A stretch of DNA of 64,000 nucleotides from positions 1,426,001 to 1,490,000 of the forward strand of contig NC_017934.1 of NCBI RefSeq assembly GCF_000147715.2, in the 5' to 3' direction. Shown in pieces: positions 17,459 to 25,609 of this stretch. Each line of letters opens with the position of its first letter. Within the stretch, counting starts at the first letter, position 1. Made by a program: the position numbers and the translations under genes. Under the pieces are notes generated by a model. That model had not been told where the DNA came from and ran no database searches. It was given only the letters and a program-made list of their open reading frames with translations. Source of the stretch: Mesotoga prima MesG1.Ag.4.2 (GTDB lineage Bacteria > Thermotogota > Thermotogae > Petrotogales > Kosmotogaceae).

Positions 17459-18208
17459 CTAGTCCTCGAATGCCCTTCTGGCCGCTTTTAGTGCGACAGC
17501 CCTGGGTACGAGTCTTGATCCCGTTGCAATGACCTTGTTAATCACTCCGCTTACCACACTTCTCTTACCTTTCTCAAAGGAATCAAGAGCTCTCCTAACA
17601 ACTTCCTCGGGACTCATCGAGCCGGGAAGTTTCTTTCTGCCTCCCGAAGCAACGTCAAAGAACTCAGTCTTAGTTGGTCCGGGGGACAAAACCATCACTT
17701 TGAAACCTTTTGACTTAAGCTCCTCGCTAATCGCCTCGCTGAAACTCAGCACAAAGGCTTTTGTCGCTGCATAGACCGCCATACCAGGCACAGGAAGATA
17801 AGCTGCAGTTGAGGCCACGTTAATGACTCCTCCGCCGATGCCTACTCTGCACAAGGTATATTTCTTAGTCAAGTAGTAGAGAGCTCCAATGTTCAAGTTG
17901 ATCATTTGCATCTCTCTATCTGTTTCCAAATCCTCAAATTGACCTATCATTCCAAACCCAGCATTGTTTATCAGAAGGTCAACTTCGTTTAGGCTTTCTG
18001 AGACTCTCAAGAGATCACTTTCACTGGTTAAGTCTGCCTTTAGAGGAGTTGAAACGATGCCATAATCCCTTTCTATTCGGTTTGAAATTGCTTCTAGACG
18101 GTCATATCTTCTCGCTACGAGTACCGTTCCAAAGCCTCGTTTGGCAAGTTCATAAGAGAATATTTCACCGATACCCGACGATGCTCCAGTAATTAACGCT
18201 TTCTTCAA
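17459..18208 (-). CDS. Short-chain dehydrogenase/reductase
   Basis: Classical SDR: cofactor loop TGASSGIG near the N-terminus, followed by VLVARR (Arg after beta-2 suggests NADPH), NNAGFG, the catalytic Ser in NVASTAAY and YAATK catalytic Tyr/Lys, then SPGPTKTEF. The relatively divergent C-terminus ends in basic residues. Substrate unknown. The TTG at 18208 follows GGGGTGATC, an extended match to the 16S anti-SD; GTG at 18217 is the alternative. It is divergent from the exported protein gene at 18324. Confidence 0.88.
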   Translation of the reverse strand: MKKALITGASSGIGEIFSYELAKRGFGTVLVARRYDRLEAISNRIERDYGIVSTPLKADLTSESDLLRVSESLNEVDLLINNAGFGMIGQFEDLETDREMQMINLNIGALYYLTKKYTLCRVGIGGGVINVASTAAYLPVPGMAVYAATKAFVLSFSEAISEELKSKGFKVMVLSPGPTKTEFFDVASGGRKKLPGSMSPEEVVRRALDSFEKGKRSVVSGVINKVIATGSRLVPRAVALKAARRAFED

Positions 18209-18288
18209 ATTGATCACCCCGGCTATTTAGACTCTTTCCAGCTATTATAGCTCTCTAAACTCTTGCTCGCTTTCGCCGAAGAAAGTTG

Positions 18289-18294
18289 TATAAT
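18289..18294 (+). promoter_or_regulatory. -10 element of the gene at 18324
   Basis: Perfect TATAAT about 30 bases before the GTG start, in the divergent region. No good -35 is seen at 17 bases, so the promoter may be extended or activator-dependent. Confidence 0.4.
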
Positions 18295-18323
18295 TTCATT
18301 ACTGAATTTTTGGGGGTGATATT

Positions 18324-18887
18324 GTGAAGAAGGCGGCAATGTTATTGATTCTTGTTCTTGTAGGGAGCGTTTTCGCATCATGGATACCGTTGCAGGACTA
18401 CTCTACGGTGAAGTACGTCTACAACAAGATCACGTACTTTGAGAACGGAGAGCAGAAGGAAATGCTATACGGAGTGACAATAGATAAGGATGAAGATCAG
18501 TACGTCCTGAATTACGATACTACCTACTTTCTGCCGCTCGATACAGAGCTCACCGCAGATATGATGTTCGGGCAGCAATTCTCTATGATGCTATTCACAT
18601 TCTTGAATCCGATGCTTACTTTCATATATGATGCTATCGATCTCGATGAGCAAATGAACACAAAGCTCTATGGATTCGGTACTTTGAAATATGAAGGACA
18701 GCATTCCGTTCAGGGAAAGAATGGAACTTACACTGGAACGAAAGTCTCTCTCTATAATGAAGACGGAGAGCTGTCAATGTACTGGATAATCGATCCGAAT
18801 ATACCTTTTGCTCTGGAGACTTTTATGGGAGAGGATTACGCGGAAGATTCAACTTTGATTAAACTCTGGGATTACGCACTGAATTGA
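18324..18887 (+). CDS. Exported protein of unknown function
   Basis: GTG start behind GGGGGTGAT. Residues 1-18 are a signal peptide (KKAAMLLILVLVGSVFA). The mature part (about 168 aa) is beta-rich with many aromatic residues (VKYVYNKITYFENGEQ, LPLDTELTADMMFGQQFS, YEGQHSVQGKNGTYTGT) and ends IDPNIPFALETFMGEDY. That is reminiscent of lipocalin-like or LolA-like periplasmic folds, but I recognise no family. It is monocistronic with a strong terminator. Confidence 0.65.
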   Translation: MKKAAMLLILVLVGSVFASWIPLQDYSTVKYVYNKITYFENGEQKEMLYGVTIDKDEDQYVLNYDTTYFLPLDTELTADMMFGQQFSMMLFTFLNPMLTFIYDAIDLDEQMNTKLYGFGTLKYEGQHSVQGKNGTYTGTKVSLYNEDGELSMYWIIDPNIPFALETFMGEDYAEDSTLIKLWDYALN

Positions 18888-18902
18888 TCTCGGCTTCAAA
18901 GA

Positions 18903-18931
18903 AAGGCGCCTTCTTATGAGGCGCCTTTTTT
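18903..18931 (+). terminator. Rho-independent terminator
   Basis: AAGGCGCCT, seven-base loop, AGGCGCCTT, then a T run, 15 bases after the stop of the exported protein gene. Confidence 0.9.
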
Positions 18932-19077
18932 GTTTATAATTGTGAAGCGGCAAACTCGATTCGTCGTGTGCAAATCCTGGTTAAAGAACCCGTTCTTCTC
19001 GAATATTCTCCTAATGCAATGGGTAGGGAGTTGTTTCTGAACCTCAATGACTAAGATTTCCAGAGGGGGGCATCGAT

Positions 19078-20139
19078 ATGGATTTGATCAGAGTTAGACA
19101 TAGCTTGCACGAGATACCGGAAATTGGATTCAAAGAGTTTAAGACTCAATCATATATAATGAGCCTTCTTGATCGTCTCGATGTTCCCTACGAGAAGGTA
19201 TCGGATACCGGGATTTTGGCGCGATGGAAGAAATCCGACGGCCCTTTCACTCTCTTCAGAGCCGATATGGACGCTCTACCGGTATTCGAAGAAACGGGAG
19301 TAGAATTCAAGTCCAAACATGAGGGATTCATGCACGCTTGCGGCCACGATGTTCATATGACTATCCTCATTGGCCTGATCGAGAGAGTGGTTGTCGCAAA
19401 CCTGAAGCGAAATCTCCTGTTCCTATTCCAACCAGCAGAAGAAGGGGGCGGCGGAGCAGAAAGATGTATGCCTGCACTTGAGCAGTACGATATAAAGGAG
19501 GCATGGGCACTTCATGTGAACGATGAGTTCCCTGAAGGGACTGTATACTCAAGACCCGGAGTTCTCTTTGCTTCGGCCTTCGAAATGGACTGCACTTTCA
19601 CGGGAAGATCGGCACATGTCGCTTTTTATAAGAAGGGAAGAGACGCTATCGAGGGAGCTATGGATTTCCTGCAGAGAGTTTACTCCGCTGAAAGAGGAGA
19701 CTCCGTTCTCAGGTTCGGCTTAATCGAAGGGGGAAGGGTGAGAAACGTAGTAGCCGATTCTTGCACCCTTTACGGAACTGTGAGAACGAGAGCTTATGAG
19801 CTTTCGGAGAAGGCGATCTGCGAGCTCGAAGAGCTCGGTAGAGATGTTGCTTCAAGTAGAGGACTCGAGTTCAAGCAGAAGATCGGATCGAAATATCCTC
19901 AAGTTCAGGTGGACAAAGACCTTTACGAAAAGCTTTGCGGCCTGGTCGACGTAAATCCTGTGGAAATGAAATACGTAGGTGAAGACTTTGGTGTAATTGC
20001 TCTGAAGTATCCCTCCGTTCTTTTCTGGCTAGGCACTGGACGAGAGGAACGCCATGGTCTTCATAACTCAAAGTTCCTGCCTCAGGACTCCGTTATAGAA
20101 AAGGGAATTGAGATCTTCTGGAAGGTAGCCAGCAACTAA
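19078..20139 (+). CDS. M20 family metal-dependent amidohydrolase (N-acyl-amino acid/hippurate hydrolase type)
   Basis: Cytosolic zinc amidohydrolase. Motifs: RHSLHEIPEIGFKE at the start, RADMDALPV, HACGHDVHM (metal ligands), FQPAEEGGGGA (catalytic Glu) and GRSAHVAF in the dimerisation lid. Such enzymes remove acyl groups from N-acyl amino acids or related amides. At 353 aa it is about 30-40 residues shorter than typical members, mostly in the C-terminal part. The ATG follows GAGGGGGG. It ends one base from the convergent pcm gene. The exact substrate cannot be read from sequence. Confidence 0.88.
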   Translation: MDLIRVRHSLHEIPEIGFKEFKTQSYIMSLLDRLDVPYEKVSDTGILARWKKSDGPFTLFRADMDALPVFEETGVEFKSKHEGFMHACGHDVHMTILIGLIERVVVANLKRNLLFLFQPAEEGGGGAERCMPALEQYDIKEAWALHVNDEFPEGTVYSRPGVLFASAFEMDCTFTGRSAHVAFYKKGRDAIEGAMDFLQRVYSAERGDSVLRFGLIEGGRVRNVVADSCTLYGTVRTRAYELSEKAICELEELGRDVASSRGLEFKQKIGSKYPQVQVDKDLYEKLCGLVDVNPVEMKYVGEDFGVIALKYPSVLFWLGTGREERHGLHNSKFLPQDSVIEKGIEIFWKVASN

Positions 20140-20140
20140 C

Positions 20141-20857
20141 TCAGATGATTTGAAACCTTCCGTCTGTCAATCTGAGGCTGAACTCTCTGTTGTGATAGAT
20201 AGGATCCGGTTCTGACTCCTCTGCCACCATGAAAACGGCTCCGGTTATCTCCGAAACCTTCAAAGTCGTATCGTCGGTTCTTTCGAATAGGAAAACAGGA
20301 GTATCCATGTAACTCCTGTAAATTGGAGATACGCACCTCCCTCCAATTTTCATCTGACTGAAGAGCACTTCACTCATTCCCGAGAGTGCAACCGTTGAGA
20401 TTATTTTGTCGTAAGGAGCGTCGCTTTCATAACCGTACCGTCCGTCACCAATCACAAGGCGAACGTTTTTCATACGATAGCGCTCGAAATTTCTCGAAGC
20501 GACTGAAGCAACTTCTCTGTCCTTTTCTACGGTGATTACACTTCCCTTCTTTGCCATCTTCCCAAGTATGCAGGCACAGAAACCAGTTCCCGTTCCCAGA
20601 TCCAACACCCTATCTTCATCTCTCATTCCCAACTCCTCGATCATCGTCACGAGAAGCGACGGTTGGGTCGAAGTGGAGCATACTTTGCCAGAACTGCCAA
20701 AGCTCAAAAGGGCTATGTCCTCATATGCCCTGTCGCGCACTTCGGAAGAGACGAAATCGGCCCGATCAAGCTCCATCATGGCGGCCTCTATTCGCGGGTC
20801 TTTCAAGTATCCCAACTTCTTCAAGTATCTTATAAGATCAATCATCTCGTTTCTCAT
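20141..20857 (-). CDS. pcm: Protein-L-isoaspartate O-methyltransferase-like protein
   Basis: Contains the Pcm motifs: RADFVSSEVRDRAYEDIAL, STSTQPSLLVTMIEEL (usually TISQPYIVA) and the SAM-binding VLDLGTGTGFCACILGKM. The family repairs isoaspartyl residues in damaged proteins using SAM. The C-terminal 60 residues differ from the standard enzyme, so substrate range is less certain. It is the last gene of a run with gpx, ohrR and the TSUP permease (11 bases after the permease), which suggests a damage-response role. Confidence 0.85.
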   Translation of the reverse strand: MRNEMIDLIRYLKKLGYLKDPRIEAAMMELDRADFVSSEVRDRAYEDIALLSFGSSGKVCSTSTQPSLLVTMIEELGMRDEDRVLDLGTGTGFCACILGKMAKKGSVITVEKDREVASVASRNFERYRMKNVRLVIGDGRYGYESDAPYDKIISTVALSGMSEVLFSQMKIGGRCVSPIYRSYMDTPVFLFERTDDTTLKVSEITGAVFMVAEESEPDPIYHNREFSLRLTDGRFQII

Positions 20858-20867
20858 TCTTTTTCCC

Positions 20868-21599
20868 CTAAAAGAAGAGATACTTCACAGCATTTAGAAT
20901 TACAATTGTCAGCAATATCCATCTCACAAAGCCACTTCCTTTTCTAATCGAAAGCTTCACTGCAAAATATGCGCCGATAACGTTCCCGGCAGCAAGAACC
21001 AAACCGGGAACCCAGTATATCATCCCCTTTGAAAGGAAGACAACGAGAGCAAACACCGTATAAACAAAAACAATTACGACCTTTGCGAAGTTTGTTTTCA
21101 CAAGATCATACCCGTACGTGAGAGTTATTGCTCCAATCAAGAAGAAGCCAACACCTGCTTGCAAAAAACCACCATAGAAGCCCACTCCCAAAAAGATCAG
21201 CGCTGTAAGTAGTTGGGAAGGTTTCGAAATATTCGGTTTCCCAGGTTTCAGAAGCACTAGAACTGCTACTGCAAGAAGCATCAACGCAATGACTCTCTCC
21301 AGGAGATCCTTTGGAATACTAGAGACGAACATAGAACCAATTACTGATCCAATTGTAGAAAACACAATCGCCGGAACGATCGATTTCTGAAGTCTGATAC
21401 CCGATGAATGAAAGGTCTTCATTCCAATGGCACTTTCGAATAATACTCCCAGTCTGTTTGTCGCATTTGCAACGGGAGGGGGTATTCCAATCCACATAAG
21501 CAACGGGAGTGTGACCATAGAGCCACCTCCCGCAATAACGTTCATGAAACCTGCTGCCACCCCGGCAAGGTAAATCAAGACGATCTGCAAAAATGTCAT
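20868..21599 (-). CDS. TSUP family (TauE/SafE-type) membrane permease
   Basis: About eight membrane helices with the family signature AGVAAGFMNVIAGGGSMVTLP in the first helix pair and NRLGVLFES after it, and the repeat-like GGFLQAGVGFFLIGA in the second half. Members move sulfite, sulfonates or other sulfur compounds and small organic anions; the substrate here is unknown. It lies between ohrR (13 bases upstream) and pcm (11 bases downstream) in one operon, so a link to thiol or peroxide stress is plausible but inferred. Confidence 0.88.
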   Translation of the reverse strand: MTFLQIVLIYLAGVAAGFMNVIAGGGSMVTLPLLMWIGIPPPVANATNRLGVLFESAIGMKTFHSSGIRLQKSIVPAIVFSTIGSVIGSMFVSSIPKDLLERVIALMLLAVAVLVLLKPGKPNISKPSQLLTALIFLGVGFYGGFLQAGVGFFLIGAITLTYGYDLVKTNFAKVVIVFVYTVFALVVFLSKGMIYWVPGLVLAAGNVIGAYFAVKLSIRKGSGFVRWILLTIVILNAVKYLFF

Positions 21600-21612
21600 T
21601 TGGGTTTATTTC

Positions 21613-22092
21613 CTAGTGTGAAGAAGCTTTCGAGTCGTCCATGTCGATCTTCTTCATCAACTTCCTGAGAGATGCCATAAGCGATGCGAACTCGGCCTCG
21701 GAAATATTCACCTGATTCGCAATTCTCAAAGGTATCGAAAGAGCCTTTTCTCTCATCTCTTTGCCTTTATTGGTCAATCCAATAATGACGTGCCTTTCAT
21801 CACCTTGAGATCTTTCTCTTGTTAGTAGGCCAAGTTTTTCCATTCTCTTTAGCAAAGGAGTAAGGGTCCCCGAATCGAGGAAAAGCCTTTCTCCCAGCTC
21901 CTTAACTGTAAGCGGTTCCTTTTCCCAAAGGACAAGCATAACCAGATATTGAGGATACGTAATACCAAACTCCGAAAGCACAGGCCTGTACAATCTAGTT
22001 ATTCCTCGGGAACTGGAATATAGGGCAAAACATAGCTGATTGTCAAGTTTAAGAAGTTCCTCTCCATTGGGAACAGATGGGTTAGTCTTCAT
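21613..22092 (-). CDS. ohrR: OhrR-like MarR family peroxide-sensing repressor
   Basis: LDNQLCFALYSSSRGITRLYRPVL at residues about 16-39 matches the OhrR N-terminus, including the peroxide-reactive Cys in LCFALY. TYPQYLVMLVLWE is the next OhrR hallmark. The winged helix has SGTLTPLLKRMEKLGLL and ERSQGDERHVIIGLT. OhrR proteins leave DNA when organic hydroperoxides oxidise that Cys. The ATG follows the gpx stop directly (TGAATG), so the two are translationally linked. The target is presumably the promoter of its own operon at 22591-22619. Here it accompanies a glutathione-peroxidase-type enzyme instead of Ohr. Confidence 0.9.
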   Translation of the reverse strand: MKTNPSVPNGEELLKLDNQLCFALYSSSRGITRLYRPVLSEFGITYPQYLVMLVLWEKEPLTVKELGERLFLDSGTLTPLLKRMEKLGLLTRERSQGDERHVIIGLTNKGKEMREKALSIPLRIANQVNISEAEFASLMASLRKLMKKIDMDDSKASSH

Positions 22093-22572
22093 TCACCTTA
22101 CCGCCTCCTCGATTGCAGAGCGAAATGTCTCCGGTTCCTCTTTTGGTTCGAACCTTCCAATAATCTCACCATTTCTATCTATTAAAAACTTCGTGAAGTT
22201 CCACTTCACTTTTCCCGAAAACTCCTTTTTTCCTCCGCCACTTGTCAGGTACTCATAAAGTGGATGAATGTTCTTTCCCTTTACATGAATCTTGGAAAAC
22301 ATGGGAAAGGTGATATTGAAGTTAGTGCTGCAAAACGTCTTTATCTCTTCATCACTCCCGGGCTCCTGACGAAGAAAATCGTTAGAGGGGAAACCCAAAA
22401 CGACAAAGTCCTTTTCCTTGAATTCTTCATAAAGCTGTTGCAGGCCTTCATACTGAGGTGTATATCCACATTTACTCGCAGTATTTACCAGCAGAACAAC
22501 CTTACCTTTGAAGTCTTCCATAGACTTGTTCCAACCGTCAATAGTAGTCAGTTCAAAGTCATATATGCTCAT
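22093..22572 (-). CDS. Glutathione peroxidase family thiol peroxidase
   Basis: Thioredoxin-fold peroxidase of 159 aa. The peroxidatic Cys is in NTASKCGYTPQY (Cys, not selenocysteine), with the GPx landmarks GFPSNDF, QEPG and KWNFTKFLID (Trp and Asn of the tetrad). The usual Gln of FPCNQF is Asp here and its Cys is Ser, a variant seen in other bacterial members. Bacterial forms mostly use thioredoxin and reduce organic peroxides. The ATG at 22572 sits behind AGGAGGTGAAGTA; the upstream extension is not needed. First gene of the gpx-ohrR-TSUP-pcm run. Confidence 0.9.
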   Translation of the reverse strand: MSIYDFELTTIDGWNKSMEDFKGKVVLLVNTASKCGYTPQYEGLQQLYEEFKEKDFVVLGFPSNDFLRQEPGSDEEIKTFCSTNFNITFPMFSKIHVKGKNIHPLYEYLTSGGGKKEFSGKVKWNFTKFLIDRNGEIIGRFEPKEEPETFRSAIEEAVR

Positions 22573-22590
22573 TACTTCACCTCCTATCTT

Positions 22591-22619
22591 ATTGTACACT
22601 ATTTAGTTGTATCATGCAA
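22591..22619 (-). promoter_or_regulatory. Promoter with candidate OhrR operator upstream of gpx
   Basis: On the minus strand: -35 TTGCAT (22619-22614), exactly 17 bases, -10 TACAAT (22596-22591), about 19 bases before the ATG. The spacer carries the imperfect dyad TACAACTAAATAGTGTA. A second dyad TGCAA-N5-TTGCA (22615-22629) overlaps the -35. Either could bind the co-encoded OhrR; the TACA half resembles known OhrR boxes. Confidence 0.6.
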
Positions 22620-22629
22620 GTAATTTGCA

Positions 22630-22850
22630 CAATAAGCCTTCTCAGTCATTTCACCTTTTGAGACATGAAAGAATTGGTAGCTGCCGAAAAAAGAGTGTTG
22701 AAAGCTTCTACATCGAAATCTGTAGTTGATCGATTTCTACTGCAACAAATATAGCTCACATCCGGGTATTCGAGGCAAATGAGTAGGTAAAGTGTTATAA
22801 ATGAATCATCATATCTGTTTCCTAGATTTTTCTTAAGTAGGTGTTAGTTC
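22630..22850. other. Divergent region between gpx and fumarase genes
   Basis: About 220 bases without a gene. GTTATAAAT near 22796 may hold a -10 for the fumarase operon, but no good -35 accompanies it. A loose inverted repeat GAAATC/GATTTC lies near 22715-22740. Confidence 0.35.
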
Positions 22851-23669
22851 TTGATAGATGAGAATACGATTGTAAACAGAATCGAAGAAGCCCTTGTTAA
22901 GGCAAACACCATTCTCGATAATCGGGCGAGGGCCTTTCTGAATGACTACACTGGCCCATTTTCGGCTATCCTTCGGGAGAACGCAGTGATTTCGGAGGAG
23001 TCGGGACTGCCTTTATGCCAGGACACGGGGTTTATCGAATTCTTTGTATTCATGGGTCATGAAGTAGTCCTTGAAAGACCGATCTCAGAAATCCTCGACC
23101 GTGCTGTAAGGAATGCATATTCAAGTAATCCTTACAGGTACTCAGTTGTAAAGGACCCTCTTCATCATAGAGAAAATACCGGCGACAATACCCCGTCGGT
23201 AGTTCACACGTTCATCCGGACGGGGAAGAGACTGGAAATTCGTTTTCTGGTGAAGGGGGGAGGAAGCGAGAACCTTTCCAGACTCTTCATGCTCAACCCA
23301 ACGACAACTCAGCAAGAACTTGTAGATACAATTGTACACTCGGTCTTGGAAAATGGAGCAAGGGGCTGCCCTCCGTTGAAGATTGGAATCGGAATCGGTG
23401 GAAGCTCGGAAAAGTCGATGATTCTCTCGAAGCTCGCACTGACAAGAGAGATAAACGTGGCGAATCCCGATCCTTACTACGCTATGCTGGAGGAACGGCT
23501 TCTCCGCGAGATAAATAATCTCGGGATCGGTTTTCAAGGCCTTGGCAAAGGTATTACTGCCTACTCAGTGAGTATTGAGACTGCACCTACCCACATCGCC
23601 ACTCTCCCAGTTTCACTTGCGGTGGACTGCTATCTCTGCAGAAGGGGAGTGGTGGTCTTTGAAGATTGA
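22851..23669 (+). CDS. Class I fumarate hydratase, alpha (N-terminal) subunit
   Basis: Iron-sulfur hydro-lyase subunit for fumarate to malate. Matches: SEESGLPLCQDTGFIEFFVFMG (first cluster Cys), GSENLSRLFMLNP, ENGARGCPPLKIGIGIGGS (second Cys) and VDCYLCRRG near the end (third Cys candidate). The split two-subunit form is typical of Thermotogota, archaea and other anaerobes. TTG at 22851 follows AGTAGGTG. It overlaps the beta-subunit start by 11 bases, implying coupled translation. L-tartrate dehydratase is a close relative, but the malic enzyme next door favours fumarase. Confidence 0.9.
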   Translation: MIDENTIVNRIEEALVKANTILDNRARAFLNDYTGPFSAILRENAVISEESGLPLCQDTGFIEFFVFMGHEVVLERPISEILDRAVRNAYSSNPYRYSVVKDPLHHRENTGDNTPSVVHTFIRTGKRLEIRFLVKGGGSENLSRLFMLNPTTTQQELVDTIVHSVLENGARGCPPLKIGIGIGGSSEKSMILSKLALTREINVANPDPYYAMLEERLLREINNLGIGFQGLGKGITAYSVSIETAPTHIATLPVSLAVDCYLCRRGVVVFED

Positions 23670-24153
23670 CGATCTTGTTTGCTGTCAGGAACTATACTAT
23701 ACAGGCAAGCTACTGGTTATGAGAGATGCGGCCCAGATGCGTTTGAAAGAACTTCACGAACAAGACCGGCCTTTGCCAGTTAAGTTGGAGGGGGCAGTGG
23801 TTTTCTACGCCGGTCCGGCAAAGCCAACCAAGGAAAGCTTTGGAGCTATTGGACCTACTACTTCCATAAGGATGGACTGTTTTCTGGAAATGCTTTTTCA
23901 ACAGGGTGTTCAGGCTACAATAGGTAAGGGAAAGAGATCGGATCTCTCAACCTCGCTGTGCAGAAGATACGGAAGAGCCTACCTGCTTGCACCGAGTGGA
24001 GCTGCAGCTTCGCTATCAAAAAGGATCAAATCGTTACGAGTCATCGCATACGAAGATCTGGGAACCGAAGCAATATATGAAATCGAAGTCGAAGACTTTC
24101 CGCTAATTGTTGCAACAGACAAGAATGGTCTGGATATCTTTTCTTTAGAATAG
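23659..24153 (+). CDS. Class I fumarate hydratase, beta (C-terminal) subunit
   Basis: Contains RDAAQMRLKEL, VVFYAGPAKP, FGAIGPTTSIRMD (catalytic Ser/Thr region), GKGKRSDL and APSGAAASL, all typical of the beta subunit. I place the start at the TTG at 23659 (KIDDLVCCQELYYTGK), 11 bases inside the alpha gene and behind GGGGAGTGGTGG. Upstream in-frame sequence overlaps alpha and does not look like this family. The N-terminus is therefore short and lacks the usual LTTPL lead. Together with alpha and malic enzyme it converts fumarate to pyruvate. Confidence 0.88.
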   Translation: MKIDDLVCCQELYYTGKLLVMRDAAQMRLKELHEQDRPLPVKLEGAVVFYAGPAKPTKESFGAIGPTTSIRMDCFLEMLFQQGVQATIGKGKRSDLSTSLCRRYGRAYLLAPSGAAASLSKRIKSLRVIAYEDLGTEAIYEIEVEDFPLIVATDKNGLDIFSLE

Positions 24154-24164
24154 AAGGTGATTTA

Positions 24165-25388
24165 GTGAATGAAAGAGCGCTGAAACTTCACAAGGATCTC
24201 AGGGGAAAGCTTGAGGTAAGAAGCAGGGTGAAAGTTGATAGTATGGAGGCATTGTCTTTGGCATACACTCCGGGGGTCGCAGACGTTTGCCGCACAATCG
24301 AGAGAAAAAAGGAACTGGCATATGACTACACCAACAAGTGGAACTACGTCGCAGTTGTCTCAGATGGAACGGCGGTTCTGGGCCTCGGAGACATCGGCCC
24401 TGAGGCTGGTTTACCTGTAATGGAGGGAAAGGCAGTTCTTTTTAAGGAATTCGCCAATGTCGATGCCTTTCCTCTGTGTATAGATGTCCATACTGCGGAA
24501 GAGATCATTTTCTTTGTAAAGGCTCTCGCTCCAACCTTCGGAGGAATTAACCTGGAAGATATAGCTTCCCCGAAGTGTTTCTTCATCGAAAGAGAGCTCC
24601 AGAGAAGTCTCGATATTCCTGTCTTTCACGATGATCAACACGGAGCTGCAATAGTAGCAGTTGCCGCATTACGAAACGCGCTTAAAGTAGTTGGAAAAAA
24701 GATCGAAGAACTTAAGATCGCGACGGTTGGAGTCGGTGCTGCCGGCGGAGCAACCATCAAAATGCTTTTGGCCGCTGGTGCGAGGAACATTGTTGCTGTC
24801 GATAAGAACGGGATTCTCAACAGAAAAGACTCTCGTACTCTTCTGAATGAGTTTCACTCAGAGATCGTTCGAGAAATAAACCCCGAAAACCTCAGCGGAA
24901 ATCTTGAAGATGCAGTCAAGGGTGCGGATCTATTCATTGGAACCTCGGTAGCAGGCCTTCTTACACCGGAAATGGTAAGACAAATGGCCCCCGATCCAAT
25001 CGTATTTGCATTGGCAAATCCTGTACCGGAAATCATGCCAGACCTCGCAAAAGGCGCAGGTGCAGCGATTGTCGCCACTGGCAGATCTGACTTCCCAAAC
25101 CAGATAAACAATGTACTTGCCTTCCCCGGAATCTTCAGAGGCGCTCTAGATACCAGATCGAGAGAAATAAACGAAGCCATGAAGCTAGCTGCGACCAAAG
25201 CTCTCTCTTCAGCAGTACCTGAAGAAAATCTTTCTTCAGACTATATTCTACCGAAACCCTTTGAGCCTGGCATTGCGAGAAGGGTCGCCCTAGCCGTAGC
25301 GAAAGCATCGATCGAATCAGGTTGCTCGAGGCTGTCTGGGAACATAGATCTTGACGAGTTAATAGATAGAGGATTGAAGAGGTACTAA
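24165..25388 (+). CDS. NAD(P)-dependent malic enzyme
   Basis: Oxidative decarboxylation of malate to pyruvate and CO2. Seen: YTPGVADVCRTI, SDGTAVLGLGDIGPEAGLPVMEGKA, VFHDDQHGAAIVAVAALRNAL (metal-binding region), Rossmann ATVGVGAAGGATIKMLLAAGA, FALANPVPEI and FPNQINNVLAFPGIFRGAL. At 407 aa it is the short single-domain bacterial form without the phosphotransacetylase tail. GTG start with AAGGTGA upstream, 11 bases after fumB. It provides the exit from fumarate/aspartate carbon to pyruvate. Confidence 0.93.
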   Translation: MNERALKLHKDLRGKLEVRSRVKVDSMEALSLAYTPGVADVCRTIERKKELAYDYTNKWNYVAVVSDGTAVLGLGDIGPEAGLPVMEGKAVLFKEFANVDAFPLCIDVHTAEEIIFFVKALAPTFGGINLEDIASPKCFFIERELQRSLDIPVFHDDQHGAAIVAVAALRNALKVVGKKIEELKIATVGVGAAGGATIKMLLAAGARNIVAVDKNGILNRKDSRTLLNEFHSEIVREINPENLSGNLEDAVKGADLFIGTSVAGLLTPEMVRQMAPDPIVFALANPVPEIMPDLAKGAGAAIVATGRSDFPNQINNVLAFPGIFRGALDTRSREINEAMKLAATKALSSAVPEENLSSDYILPKPFEPGIARRVALAVAKASIESGCSRLSGNIDLDELIDRGLKRY

Positions 25389-25609
25389 CGTTGCTCCATT
25401 ATGAGAACCTCCTGGATCGGCTGGGGATTTTCAAATATGAATTTGATTGCATATCTGCACGTTTTTGCATGCAATTGTTTTCGCGGCTTTTCCACAGATT
25501 TCTTAAAATACTCTGTAATATACTTTCAATGAGAGTTTCCACGAGAAGCCGTCAGTTGGCATGTTGTTGCTTGCAATTTAGTAACGAATATAGATAGGGG
25601 GTGTACTCG

